DNA of 42,835 bases. Origin: an uncultured Acetatifactor sp. GTDB taxonomy: Bacteria > Bacillota > Clostridia > Lachnospirales > Lachnospiraceae. Shown piece by piece: positions 25,031 through 33,732 of the stretch. Location: positions 1 through 42,835 of the forward strand of contig NZ_CAJUCP010000052.1 in the NCBI RefSeq assembly GCF_910585425.1, read 5' to 3'. The first letter of the stretch is position 1, and each line of letters opens with the position of its first letter. The notes below the pieces were generated by a model. That model saw nothing but the letters and a program-made list of their open reading frames with translations. It ran no database searches and was not told the DNA's origin. A program made the position numbers and the translations under genes.

Positions 25031-27181
25031 ATGGAAAACATCTTGCAGGCAGCTGACAGACTATTCCAAAACCGTTATATCATCTCTATTAAAAAAGCGT
25101 TTACCATCACGCTGCCGGTAATCATCCTGGGTTCTATAGCATCGCTGATCAATAATATGCCCATTGACATAGTGCAGGCAGGTCTGTCCACCCCGGTTGG
25201 ACAGATGATCCGGGCGGTAAATGGCGCGATTTGGCTGGGCAGCACAGCCATCATGGCGATTTTGATTGCATGGACTTTGGGCTATTATCTCGGTAATGCC
25301 TATAAACTGAACGGTACGCTCTCAGCCCTCACAAGTGTATCCGCCTATCTGACCATTTGCGTTACAACCTCGGATGGCGGCATCTCGCTGAGCCAATTGG
25401 GTTCCAGCGGGCTTTTCGGAGCTATTTTAATCGCGATTCTGGCCACCGAGCTGTACCATGCATTTTCCAGGCTTAAAATCAATATTTCGGAGGATACGGC
25501 GGAGGAGGTGCGGCAATTGTTTGAGGCTCTTTTCCCCGTCATGCTGTCCATTTTCAGCATTGCCCTCACAAACGGCATCGTATTGACGACCTCCGGCAAA
25601 GGGGTTGACGAGTGGATTTATACTGCTCTGTCGCTTCTTTTTTCAGCGGCCGATGGAGGCGGACTGGGCGGTACCTTGTTACTGGTATTCGGCATTCATA
25701 TTTTCTGGTTCTTCGGTATTCATGGCGGAAATGTGATGGACAGCATCATGGTCAGCGCCTTCGGCGAGAATCTCATCCATAATGCCAGCCAATATGCCTT
25801 GAATCACGATGCTTTTAACGAACAGCTTGACATTATCAGCAAGGGCTTTCTGGATACTTTTGTATTTATGGGGGGAGCGGGTACATCGCTGTGCATCATC
25901 ATCGCAGTGTTGATTATTGCCAGGAGCCGGTATATGCGCAGCATCGCCAAAATGGGCGGTGTATTCGCACTCTTCAACATGAATGAAATTATATTGTTCG
26001 GCTTTCCTGTAATCCTGAACCCCATTTTGCTGATTCCTTTTTTGCTCACGCCGCTCACGATAACGCTGGTTTCATGGAGTGCGATGTCTCTCGGTCTGGT
26101 TGCCCGGGTTGTAACGGAGGTGCATTGGGCGATGCCGCCTTTGATCAGCGGATATCTGGCAACCGGCGGGCACCTGTCCGGCAGCATCCTCCAGGTCGTC
26201 AATATTGCTGCAGGCATTCTGATTTATCTGCCGTTTATTCGCTTGATGGACAGGCGGGAAGTGCAGAAGGAAGCCCTGAAGGACGACAATACCGCTGTGT
26301 TAAAAAATACCCTGAATACAGTGATTGAGAAAATCCATAACTCCACGGGTGAGGTGAATGGGGAGATTACGGATTTTTCAATCGTCCTGGAAAGCGTCAT
26401 CAGAGATTTGAATGTGCTCTCTGCTCAGATGCAGCAGCAGATGCAATTGATGCATACCTGCGACGAATATATGCAGACCATTGATACCTCGGTGGGCAAC
26501 ACAGATAACAGTATAAAAATTGTCCTGCAGAATATGGAAAAAACAAGCGGTCTGTCCATTGAAGGCGCACAGAACATGCAGCAAACGATGCAGGAGATGG
26601 AAGAAACTTTCTTCTCCGCACAAAAGGTCAATGAACTGGCCCGCCAGCTTAATCTGCGCTGTGAGCAGATTGAGGGAATGTTAAAAAGCATTGAGGCGGG
26701 GCACGCCGGTGTTCAGGGCAAAGTGTTTTCCGTGGCGGCCGTCAATATAAAAGATTTGTCGGAAGCAACAGCGAAGACCGTTTCCGATATAGAAGGGGTG
26801 TTACAGGGGATGAAAGCGGATACCTCTGATATGATTGAGCGGTCTGAAGTCAGTTTGAAGCAGGTAGAAACCGGGCGGCAGCAGGTGATTGACGCCAACC
26901 GGCTGTTTGGTGAAATTGTACAGAATATTCAGAATATTCAGGTACAGTGTCATACGGTTCTTAAGCACAGCGGCGAGATGATCGGCAAATTGCAGCAAGT
27001 CAATGAACAGATCCGGACGACCGGACGTTTCTTTGCAGAAACGGCATCCCATACGTCTAAGGTGGCTGAAGAGGTTCGCAACAGGTCGGATGAGTCCAAA
27101 GAAATGGTGCACAAGCTGCGGAAGCTGAATGTGGAAACAAGCCTTTTGACCGTGAATGCGCTTGAGAGCATTGAACGCTAG
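25031..27181 (+). CDS. PTS EIIC (lactose/cellobiose-type) permease fused to an MCP-like coiled-coil signalling tail
   Basis: A 716-residue protein. Residues 1-410 form a PTS EIIC permease with about ten membrane segments. They include the sugar-site motifs FFGIHGG (H231) and FNMNEIILFG (E319), which correspond to the conserved His and Glu of the ChbC-type family. Residues 411-716 are cytoplasmic and almost wholly coiled coil, rich in Gln, Glu and Met. Residues 534-582 (ELARQLNL, SIEAGHAGVQGKVFSVAA, IKDLSEATAK) resemble the chemoreceptor tip, and the extreme C-terminus (VETSLLTVNALESIER) resembles its first half. No EIIA or EIIB is present. The start is the ATG at 25031, seven bases after AGGAGG; the frame is open upstream through the decayed repeat. 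A sugar sensor or receptor role is inference. The EIIC assignment is strong, the MCP assignment moderate. Confidence 0.85.
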   Translation: MENILQAADRLFQNRYIISIKKAFTITLPVIILGSIASLINNMPIDIVQAGLSTPVGQMIRAVNGAIWLGSTAIMAILIAWTLGYYLGNAYKLNGTLSALTSVSAYLTICVTTSDGGISLSQLGSSGLFGAILIAILATELYHAFSRLKINISEDTAEEVRQLFEALFPVMLSIFSIALTNGIVLTTSGKGVDEWIYTALSLLFSAADGGGLGGTLLLVFGIHIFWFFGIHGGNVMDSIMVSAFGENLIHNASQYALNHDAFNEQLDIISKGFLDTFVFMGGAGTSLCIIIAVLIIARSRYMRSIAKMGGVFALFNMNEIILFGFPVILNPILLIPFLLTPLTITLVSWSAMSLGLVARVVTEVHWAMPPLISGYLATGGHLSGSILQVVNIAAGILIYLPFIRLMDRREVQKEALKDDNTAVLKNTLNTVIEKIHNSTGEVNGEITDFSIVLESVIRDLNVLSAQMQQQMQLMHTCDEYMQTIDTSVGNTDNSIKIVLQNMEKTSGLSIEGAQNMQQTMQEMEETFFSAQKVNELARQLNLRCEQIEGMLKSIEAGHAGVQGKVFSVAAVNIKDLSEATAKTVSDIEGVLQGMKADTSDMIERSEVSLKQVETGRQQVIDANRLFGEIVQNIQNIQVQCHTVLKHSGEMIGKLQQVNEQIRTTGRFFAETASHTSKVAEEVRNRSDESKEMVHKLRKLNVETSLLTVNALESIER

Positions 27182-27245
27182 GGAATTGCGTGTGGAATTG
27201 TGGGCATTCCCGGACAAGACAGGAAAGGACGATGGGGGTATCAGA

Positions 27246-30200
27246 ATGCTGTGGAGAGAAGAAAAGAGGGCAAATGACAAAGAGGGGGAGAAATTTGAGG
27301 AGATGCTGAAGCTCCTGGAGCTTACCCCGAAGAACTGGGAGCTGGCGGAGGCGTATATGGATATGTCCGCTCCGGAGAAGCCGGAGCTTCTGAAAGAGGT
27401 GGAGCATCAGGACTTCTACCGCTTAGAGCTGGGGACGCTTAAGTCCGTGTACAACGCCCAGGGGATGTTCAGGAGGATCAGGCCGGAGCTGGCGGTTCGT
27501 TTCACCCGTTTCGTGGTGGAGGCCGGGGGGATGACGGCTCGCAGGCTCTTGGCGTATTATGGGTGGGATAATGATTTTCAATATCTGAAGGACATTCTGT
27601 CCCATGTGCAGAATGTGGGATTGTACGCGGACTGGGTGGCGTGGAATACGTCTGCCCAGAAAGAGAGTACCATGGCACCTCTGATTGAAGAGGGGAAGAA
27701 GGATCCGGGGATTTTCTTTCAGATCATGGATCTGTGCTATTATGAGGATGCCCGCAATACGGAAATGTTTCTGGCGGGGCTATATCTTCACTGTGTGAAG
27801 CCCCCGGAGGAGTCCAGGAGCCTGCTCTGGACATTTGCGGAGAATGACGACAGGGCGGAGGATAGTCCGGAGCGTATCCGGGAGATGCGGGAGCTTTTAG
27901 AGAAGCGCCTGAAAGCCAACGCCTCAGGGCTTTTCGCGAAAGCCGATGAGCCCCAGGGGGAGGAGGATGAAAAGCTGCGGGCCTTTGTGCAGGACTTTGA
28001 CCCAAGGGAGGAATTCCCCTATGAGATGAGGGCGATGATCTCCGGGAGGAAGAGGCATGACTATCGGATGGGCTTTCTCCCCTGTCTGGCCTTTCTGGGA
28101 ATAGAACATTCCAACAGGTTTCTATCGCTTATCCGTTTCGCGGTGGCAGTGGACGGGGACGCCATCCCAAACCTCCCTTTGGATGCCTGCGAGAAGACCG
28201 GGAAAGCGTGGTTTCTGGGACATATTGAGGCGTTGGAAAAGTACCTCTGGATTCCGGAGGAGACATATATCCGCTGGGCCATTGCGCACAGGGAGAAAGA
28301 GATTCTGATGCGGATGACGGCCCAGGCTCCCGATGCGGTCTGCCAGGTGATCGGGAAAGTTCCGGCGGAGGACTATGGATATTTGTTATATCAGATGAAG
28401 ACAGGCAATCCGGCGCTCTATGAAAAGGTAGGCCGGGAGCTTGAGGCGGATTACCGCAGGATATCGGCAGAACAGGATGTAAAAGGGCTTGAACCCGCAG
28501 GGGACAGGGCCCGTGACTATCTGCTGGGAATCATTGAGCTGGAGGACATCCTGCCCTATGCGGAGCAGTGGAGGGAAAAGCGCTCCTATGACAGCGGGCG
28601 GGCTGCCCGGATCCACAACTATCCGGAATACGGCGAGATGCAGCTATACCGGCGGGCGCTTGTCCTGGAGTGCCTGCGGCAGGAGGATGCCTATTTCAAA
28701 AAGTATTGGGTGGAAGAGGGTCTGCCGGAGCTGGCAAATTCCTGGCAGAACAGCCATAAGAACGAAGACAGGCGCCAGATCGAGGGGATGCTCCGCCTGC
28801 TGGAGGGGGAGGGCGTCCCGGCGCAGTATCAGATTTCGTATTTTGCGGCAATGTATGAGGCCGGATACAGCGCCAAAGTCTTCGATGCTGACAGCGCCAG
28901 CCAGATCTGCGTCAATGCCTTGAAGGAGCTTCGCGGCGGCTGGCATACGGAGTGGGAGGAGACGGCAAAGAGCAAGTCCCTGCCGGAGCGCATCCTGGCA
29001 TACCGTGTCATGGGAGAGCGGTGGGAGGAATATAAGGAGAGCTTATTGTCCGCCGCGTCCGAGGGCGCCAAGCAGGGGCGGGAGTTTCTGCGTGGGATTT
29101 ATACATCCCATCAGGAGCTGGAGGGAGATATCCTGGAAATGCTCAAATCCCCCAAGGGCGGCATGCGCGAGATGGCGGTGGAGGTGCTGAAAAACTGGGG
29201 TGTGGAAAAATACAAAGAGCAGCTGGAGGCTGCCCTGGGGTTGGAGAAGAGCAAGAAGATCAAGACACTGATACAGGGAATCCTGAACCTCGGAGCAGAG
29301 ACGGGAGGGGATCAGGCAGACGGCTCTGCGCTGACCCTGGAAGACAAGATAAAGGAAATCCTCGGGGGCGGCCGGAAGCGGAAGCTGGCATGGCTGGAGC
29401 CGGAGGGAATCGGGACGGTTCACAAGACGGACGGCGAGGAGGCTTCCGAAGACTATATGGCGGCGGTTCTTCTGTGCTACGCAGATATGTCGGTTCCGGG
29501 GGTGAATCAGGAGGTGAGGAGACTCACGGACGGGCTGAAGCCCGAGGAGCTGGCGGCGTATATGGGTCTGGTGTTTGGCCGCTGGATGGAGGACGGGGCG
29601 CAGGCCAAGAGAAAATGGGTTCTCTATGCCGCGTCCATTCACGGCGGGGAGGCCATCGTGCCCGTGCTGTACCATCAGATCCAGGAATGGCCCCAGCATG
29701 CCAGGGGAGCCATGGCTGCGGAGGCGGTGAAGGCGCTGGCCCTGAACGGCACCTCCACGGCGCTTCTTTTGGTGGATCAGACGGCGAGGAAATTCAAGTT
29801 CCGCCAGGTGAAAGCCGCGGCGGCGGAAGCTCTGGACTATGCTGCGGAGCAGCTTGGCATTTCCAGGGAGGAGCTGGAAGACCGGATTGTGCCCAGCCTG
29901 GGCTTTGACGCCAGGATGGAGCGCATCTTTGACTATGGGAAACGTCAGTTCAAAGTGCTCCTGGCATCTGACCTGTCCCTGGAGGTTTACGATGGAAACG
30001 GGAAGCTGTGCAAAAGTATGCCCTCCCCCGGCAAAACCGACGACCCGGAGAAGGCCAGGGAGGCACACGAAAACTGGAAGCTCTTGAAAAAGCAGCTTAA
30101 GACAGTGGTGGCGAATCAGAAGATACGCCTGGAACAGGCCCTGCGCGTGGAGCGGCAGTGGGAGGCCGGGAAGTGGCGTGCGCTGTTCGTGGAGAATCCC

Positions 30201-30857
30201 ATTATGCACCAGTTTGCCATAGGACTGGTGTGGGGCCTGTATGAGGAGGGGGCTTTGCGGGAGACTTTCCGGTACATGGAGGACGGCACTTTCAACACAG
30301 CGCAGGAAGAGGAGTATGAGCTGCCCCAGACAGGCAGCATCGGCCTGGTGCATCCTATCGAGCTTACGGAGGAGGAGCTTGGCGCGTGGAAAGAGCAGCT
30401 GGCAGACTACGAGATCGTCCAGCCCATAGAACAGCTGGAGCGCCCTGGCTACCGCGTGACGGAGGAGGAGAAGGAAAACACGGAGCTTGTCCGGTTCGGC
30501 GGCATGTCCCTGAACGGGCTTTCCCTGTCCGGGAAGCTCCAGGACATGGGATGGTACAAGGGGGAGGTAGGCGATGGCGGCGTCTATTGCACCTTTTTTC
30601 GCGATGACCAGGACAAGGGAGTGGAACTTGCGTTTTCCGGAAGCTATGTGGGCGGTGAGAATGAAACGGTTGTGGTATATGACGCCTATTTCTATCGACC
30701 CGGCGAGACGGAAAAAGCGGGATGGCAGTATAGGCCTGTGCGGAAGAAGCTGGCGGAGGTGGATCCCCGGTATTTCAGCGAGGTGGTGCTTCAGCTTACC
30801 AGAGCCACGGCGTCTTCGGATACGCGGCTGAAGTATCCGGACTGCAGGGAGTGGTGA
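27246..30857 (+). CDS. large DUF4132-containing protein of unknown function
   Basis: A 1,203-residue cytoplasmic protein with no signal or membrane segment. The N-terminal 900 residues are helical with HEAT-like repeats (for example MREMAVEVLKNWGVEKY, KFKFRQVKAAAAEALDYAAE). The C-terminal 300 residues match DUF4132 (MolR-like): KTDDPEKAREAHENWKLLKKQ, then ENPIMHQFAIGLVWGLYE, then IGLVHPIELTEEELGAWKEQ and VQPIEQLERP. The biochemical role of this family is not known to me. The start is uncertain: ATG 27246 (weak GGGGG site) or ATG 27303. The frame also opens earlier, inside the end of the EIIC-MCP-like gene, but without support. It follows that gene by 64 bases and may be cotranscribed. Confidence 0.82.
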   Translation: MLWREEKRANDKEGEKFEEMLKLLELTPKNWELAEAYMDMSAPEKPELLKEVEHQDFYRLELGTLKSVYNAQGMFRRIRPELAVRFTRFVVEAGGMTARRLLAYYGWDNDFQYLKDILSHVQNVGLYADWVAWNTSAQKESTMAPLIEEGKKDPGIFFQIMDLCYYEDARNTEMFLAGLYLHCVKPPEESRSLLWTFAENDDRAEDSPERIREMRELLEKRLKANASGLFAKADEPQGEEDEKLRAFVQDFDPREEFPYEMRAMISGRKRHDYRMGFLPCLAFLGIEHSNRFLSLIRFAVAVDGDAIPNLPLDACEKTGKAWFLGHIEALEKYLWIPEETYIRWAIAHREKEILMRMTAQAPDAVCQVIGKVPAEDYGYLLYQMKTGNPALYEKVGRELEADYRRISAEQDVKGLEPAGDRARDYLLGIIELEDILPYAEQWREKRSYDSGRAARIHNYPEYGEMQLYRRALVLECLRQEDAYFKKYWVEEGLPELANSWQNSHKNEDRRQIEGMLRLLEGEGVPAQYQISYFAAMYEAGYSAKVFDADSASQICVNALKELRGGWHTEWEETAKSKSLPERILAYRVMGERWEEYKESLLSAASEGAKQGREFLRGIYTSHQELEGDILEMLKSPKGGMREMAVEVLKNWGVEKYKEQLEAALGLEKSKKIKTLIQGILNLGAETGGDQADGSALTLEDKIKEILGGGRKRKLAWLEPEGIGTVHKTDGEEASEDYMAAVLLCYADMSVPGVNQEVRRLTDGLKPEELAAYMGLVFGRWMEDGAQAKRKWVLYAASIHGGEAIVPVLYHQIQEWPQHARGAMAAEAVKALALNGTSTALLLVDQTARKFKFRQVKAAAAEALDYAAEQLGISREELEDRIVPSLGFDARMERIFDYGKRQFKVLLASDLSLEVYDGNGKLCKSMPSPGKTDDPEKAREAHENWKLLKKQLKTVVANQKIRLEQALRVERQWEAGKWRALFVENPIMHQFAIGLVWGLYEEGALRETFRYMEDGTFNTAQEEEYELPQTGSIGLVHPIELTEEELGAWKEQLADYEIVQPIEQLERPGYRVTEEEKENTELVRFGGMSLNGLSLSGKLQDMGWYKGEVGDGGVYCTFFRDDQDKGVELAFSGSYVGGENETVVVYDAYFYRPGETEKAGWQYRPVRKKLAEVDPRYFSEVVLQLTRATASSDTRLKYPDCREW

Positions 30858-30885
30858 GACCGTAATAATAAACCGCTGTAAAACG

Positions 30886-30942
30886 GAGAACGGGATGCTG
30901 TGCTTCCGGGATACGCTGGAATTTCCGGACAGAGTACCGCAG
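30886..30942 (+). repeat. 57-bp dispersed repeat, copy B
   Basis: A diverged copy of 23687-23743 (about 47 of 57 bases). Two bases later begins the SDR-derived segment 30945-31006, so the 432 bases that separate the two pieces at the source locus are absent here. Confidence 0.75.
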
Positions 30943-30944
30943 GT

Positions 30945-31006
30945 CACGCCCACCGACATGGCATATTGAAATTCCTCATAGCTGCATGCATGGATACCCC
31001 GCATGA
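30945..31006 (-). pseudogene. internal fragment of the SDR gene, copy
   Basis: 62 bases identical, but for one base, to 24176-24237. On the minus strand they read RGIHACSYEEFQYAMSVGV. No flanking SDR sequence is present. A long minus-strand frame runs through it, but only as the antisense of the DUF4132 gene. Confidence 0.85.
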
Positions 31007-31064
31007 AATAAGGTATTCGGAATAACATGCTTAAGAGACAGGCCGGAAAGGATTAGCTGACGCA

Positions 31065-31625
31065 ATGGATATTCTAAATGAAACAGAGGAAACAGAGGGC
31101 AAAATAATCATAGCAGAGACGGAAAGGCTGATTCTAAGGAGATACATGACGGAGGATCTGCAGGACTTATTTGAATACCTGTCGGACACGGAAGTCGTGA
31201 AATACGAACCGTATAAGCCTCTGACCATAGATGACGTGAAAGAGAATCTGAAATGGCGCATTGAGACGGAAGAAATGATTGCCGTTGAGTTGAAAGCTTC
31301 CCAGGAGATGATCGGCAATGTATATATGGGAAAACGTGACTTTGAGGCACTGGAAATAGGCTATGTATTCAACCGCAGATTTTGGGGGCAGGGTTATGCC
31401 GCCGAAAGCTGCAGGGCATTGATTCAACGGGCATTCGCGGATGGCTGTCACAGGATATATGCGGAATGTGATCCGGACAATAAGGACTCCTGGAAATTGC
31501 TGGAAGCATTAGGGTTTCGGCGGGAAGCCCATCTGAGGAGAAATGTGTATTTCTGGAAAGATGAAGACGGGAAACCGATTTGGAAGGATACATATGTATA
31601 TGCCAAATTAGAGGAGGATATGTAA
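31065..31625 (+). CDS. GNAT-family N-acetyltransferase (RimJ/RimL-like)
   Basis: A 186-residue cytoplasmic acetyltransferase. The opening IIIAETERLILRRYMTEDLQDLFEYLSD is typical of the RimJ/RimL branch. The acetyl-CoA loop is FWGQGYAAESCRAL, followed by CDPDNKDSWKLLEALGF. The substrate may be a protein N-terminus or a small amine and cannot be told from sequence. The ribosome site (AAAGGA, about 13 bases upstream) is weak. It is a lone gene converging on rarA. Confidence 0.88.
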   Translation: MDILNETEETEGKIIIAETERLILRRYMTEDLQDLFEYLSDTEVVKYEPYKPLTIDDVKENLKWRIETEEMIAVELKASQEMIGNVYMGKRDFEALEIGYVFNRRFWGQGYAAESCRALIQRAFADGCHRIYAECDPDNKDSWKLLEALGFRREAHLRRNVYFWKDEDGKPIWKDTYVYAKLEEDM

Positions 31626-31717
31626 ACCGCTATTCAGTCGTGTGGAGCAAAAGAACAGGCGCGGGGCTGCGCAAAAAAAGGCCAATTGGCGCAACCTCCG
31701 CCGTGCTTTGGCTATGC

Positions 31718-33067
31718 TTACGGCTCCCCCAGCCGGAACGCCCTGCTGCGCTCCAGCCGCTCCTTCCATACCTTCTCCGTCCCCTCCTCCGTGGGCAGGT
31801 AGTACCGCCTACCCTCCAAACTCTCCGGCAGGCAGGTCATCCGGGCGATTTTCTCTTCGGTATCATGTGCATAAGTGTACCCTTCCCCGTAATGCAGCTC
31901 CTCCATCAGCGATGTGGGCGCATTGCGGATGTTCAGGGGCACAGGCTCGGCCAACTGGTTCCTGGCGTCGATCTTCGCCGTCTCATAGGCGCGGTACAGG
32001 GCATTGGAGCGGGGTGCCAGGGACAGGTACACCACGGCCTGGGCCAGGTTCAGGTTGCACTCGGGCATGCCGTTGAAATGGCAGGCCTGGTACGCCGCCA
32101 CCGCGATCTGCAGAGCCTGATTGTCCGCCAGCCCGATGTCCTCGCTGGCGAAGCGGATGAGCCTGCGGGCGATGAACAGGGGATCCTCCCCGGCCTCCAG
32201 CATCCTGGCCAGCCAGTACACTGCCGCGTCCGGGTCGGAATTGCGCATGGACTTGTGGAGGGCGGATATCAGGTTGTAATGCTCCTCGCCGTTCTTGTCA
32301 TACAGCAATGTCTTCTTCCCCAGGCACTGCTCCAGGGTCTCCTTTGTGACAGTGAGGGAGCCGTCCGGGGAGATCTCGCCGTTCAGCACGGCCATCTCCA
32401 GCGTGTTCAGCGCCGTGCGGGCGTCCCCGTTGGCAAAGGCAGCAATGGAGGGGAGGAGCTCCTCCTCCATGCGGACAGTGCTGTTGCCGAATCCCCGTTC
32501 ATCGGAAAGCGCATGGGCGAGCATGGCTGTCAGGTCTGCCGTTGTCAGCGCCTTCAATACGAACACCTTGCACCGGGACAGCAGGGCGGCATTGATCTCA
32601 AAGGAGGGGTTCTCTGTGGTGGCCCCGATCAGAGTGATGCTGCCCTTCTCCACATAGGGGAGGAAGGCGTCCTGCTGGGCTTTATTGAACCGGTGTATCT
32701 CGTCCACGAAGCAGAGGGTGCGGGTGCCGTAGGAACGGTTCTCCTCCGCCTGCTTCATGATCTCTTTGATTTCCTTGATGCCGCTGGTGACGGCGCTGAA
32801 ATTCACGAAGCCCGACCTGGTGCGGCCCGCGATGATCCGGGCCAGAGTGGTCTTGCCCACGCCGGGAGGCCCCCAGAATATCATGGAGGGTACGATGTCC
32901 TTCTCCAGCATCTGCCGCAGGATCTTCCCCTTTCCCAGCAGATGCTCCTGGCCGATATAATCCTCCAGATCCCGGGGGCGCATCCTGTCCGCCAAGGGCG
33001 CGTAGGCCGCTGCGCCGGGCGGGGGAGATGCCTCCCCTGTCATATCAAAAAAAGAAAGCTGTTCCAT
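31718..33067 (-). CDS. rarA: RarA/MgsA, replication-associated recombination AAA+ ATPase
   Basis: A 449-residue AAA+ ATPase of the clamp-loader-like family that acts at stalled replication forks. Walker A is GPPGVGKT at residues 66-73, Walker B is LCFVDEIHRF, sensor 1 is GATTENPSFE, and the arginine-finger motif is ALLSRCKVF. The N-terminal MEQLSFFD contains QLSFF, close to the QLxLF peptide that binds the beta sliding clamp; this is an inference. AGGAGG lies just before the ATG. A run of seven T on the minus strand at 31672-31678, after a short GCC-AATT-GGC palindrome, may end the transcript. A LexA-like box lies upstream at 33207-33220. Confidence 0.95.
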   Translation of the reverse strand: MEQLSFFDMTGEASPPPGAAAYAPLADRMRPRDLEDYIGQEHLLGKGKILRQMLEKDIVPSMIFWGPPGVGKTTLARIIAGRTRSGFVNFSAVTSGIKEIKEIMKQAEENRSYGTRTLCFVDEIHRFNKAQQDAFLPYVEKGSITLIGATTENPSFEINAALLSRCKVFVLKALTTADLTAMLAHALSDERGFGNSTVRMEEELLPSIAAFANGDARTALNTLEMAVLNGEISPDGSLTVTKETLEQCLGKKTLLYDKNGEEHYNLISALHKSMRNSDPDAAVYWLARMLEAGEDPLFIARRLIRFASEDIGLADNQALQIAVAAYQACHFNGMPECNLNLAQAVVYLSLAPRSNALYRAYETAKIDARNQLAEPVPLNIRNAPTSLMEELHYGEGYTYAHDTEEKIARMTCLPESLEGRRYYLPTEEGTEKVWKERLERSRAFRLGEP

Positions 33068-33206
33068 GGATCCTCCTATGCGCTATTGCTTCCGTTCAGG
33101 CTGTAGAGCCGCTGGCTTGACATCGTCCGCGGTATCTGGTATCTATTATGTAGGCCGGCAAAAGCGCTTCCTGTATTTAAGGTATCACATTTGCCGACAA
33201 AAAGCA

Positions 33207-33220
33207 AGAACAGATGTTCT
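33207..33220. promoter_or_regulatory. candidate LexA (SOS) box between rarA and the LURP-one gene
   Basis: AGAACAGATGTTCT fits the Gram-positive LexA pattern GAAC-RNRY-GTTY, with perfect outer arms. It is 25 bases before the LURP-one gene start and 140 bases upstream of rarA. A plus-strand TTGACA at 33117-33122, 17 bases from TATCTA, could be the promoter for the plus-strand gene; the box would then be downstream of it. Confidence 0.55.
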
Positions 33221-33244
33221 AAAAAGGACAGATAGGAGAGGGAG

Positions 33245-33715
33245 ATGAAACTATTATTCAAACAGCGGCTGTTTTCCTGGTTCGACAGCTACGACATCTA
33301 CAGGGAGGACGGCGGCACGGCCTACACGGTGCAGGGGCAGCTCTCCTGGGGGCATTGCCTGAAGATTTTCGATCCCCAGGGCAATGAGATCGGCACGGTG
33401 AAGGAGCGGGTGCTGACATTCCTGCCCAAATTCGAGCTGTACATGGGAGACCGTTACATAGGCTGTATCAGCAAGGAGCTTTCCTTCCTGAAGCCCAGGT
33501 ATGAAATCGACTGCATGGGCTGGCAGGTGGAGGGGGATTTCATGGAGTGGGACTACCGGGTGACGGACAGGGCGGGGCGCTGCGTGGCCACAGTGTCCAA
33601 AGAGCTGTTTAACTGGACGGACACCTATACGATCGAGGTGGGCGATCCCAGTGACGCCCTGGCGGCGCTTATGCTGGTGCTGGCCATAGACGCGGAAAAA
33701 TGTTCCGAAAAATAG
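33245..33715 (+). CDS. LURP-one-related (DUF567, YxjI-like) protein
   Basis: A 156-residue soluble protein with the tubby-like beta-barrel pattern of the LOR family: FSWFDSYDIY, then a G-x-L-S-W-G turn, KIFDPQGNEIGTVKER, and the second repeat YRVTDRAGRCVATVSKELFNWTDTYTIEV. Length is normal for the family. Function is not established; family members may bind phospholipid or scramble it. GGAGAGGGAG precedes the ATG. The gene ends 17 bases before the lipoprotein start and is probably cotranscribed with it. Confidence 0.85.
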   Translation: MKLLFKQRLFSWFDSYDIYREDGGTAYTVQGQLSWGHCLKIFDPQGNEIGTVKERVLTFLPKFELYMGDRYIGCISKELSFLKPRYEIDCMGWQVEGDFMEWDYRVTDRAGRCVATVSKELFNWTDTYTIEVGDPSDALAALMLVLAIDAEKCSEK

Positions 33716-33732
33716 GGAGAGGTATCGTACCA

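Noticed and set aside
29043..31028. 661-codon minus-strand open frame
   Set aside because: Antisense to the DUF4132 gene. Only its first 20 or so residues resemble an SDR, and those come from the copied 62-base fragment.
31626..31717. Possible bidirectional terminator between the GNAT gene and rarA
   Set aside because: There is a T7/A7 run, but the adjoining stem (GCC-AATT-GGC) is too short to call with confidence; it is noted only under rarA.
31580..33106. 508-codon plus-strand open frame
   Set aside because: Antisense to rarA, whose AAA+ motifs and ribosome site are clear.
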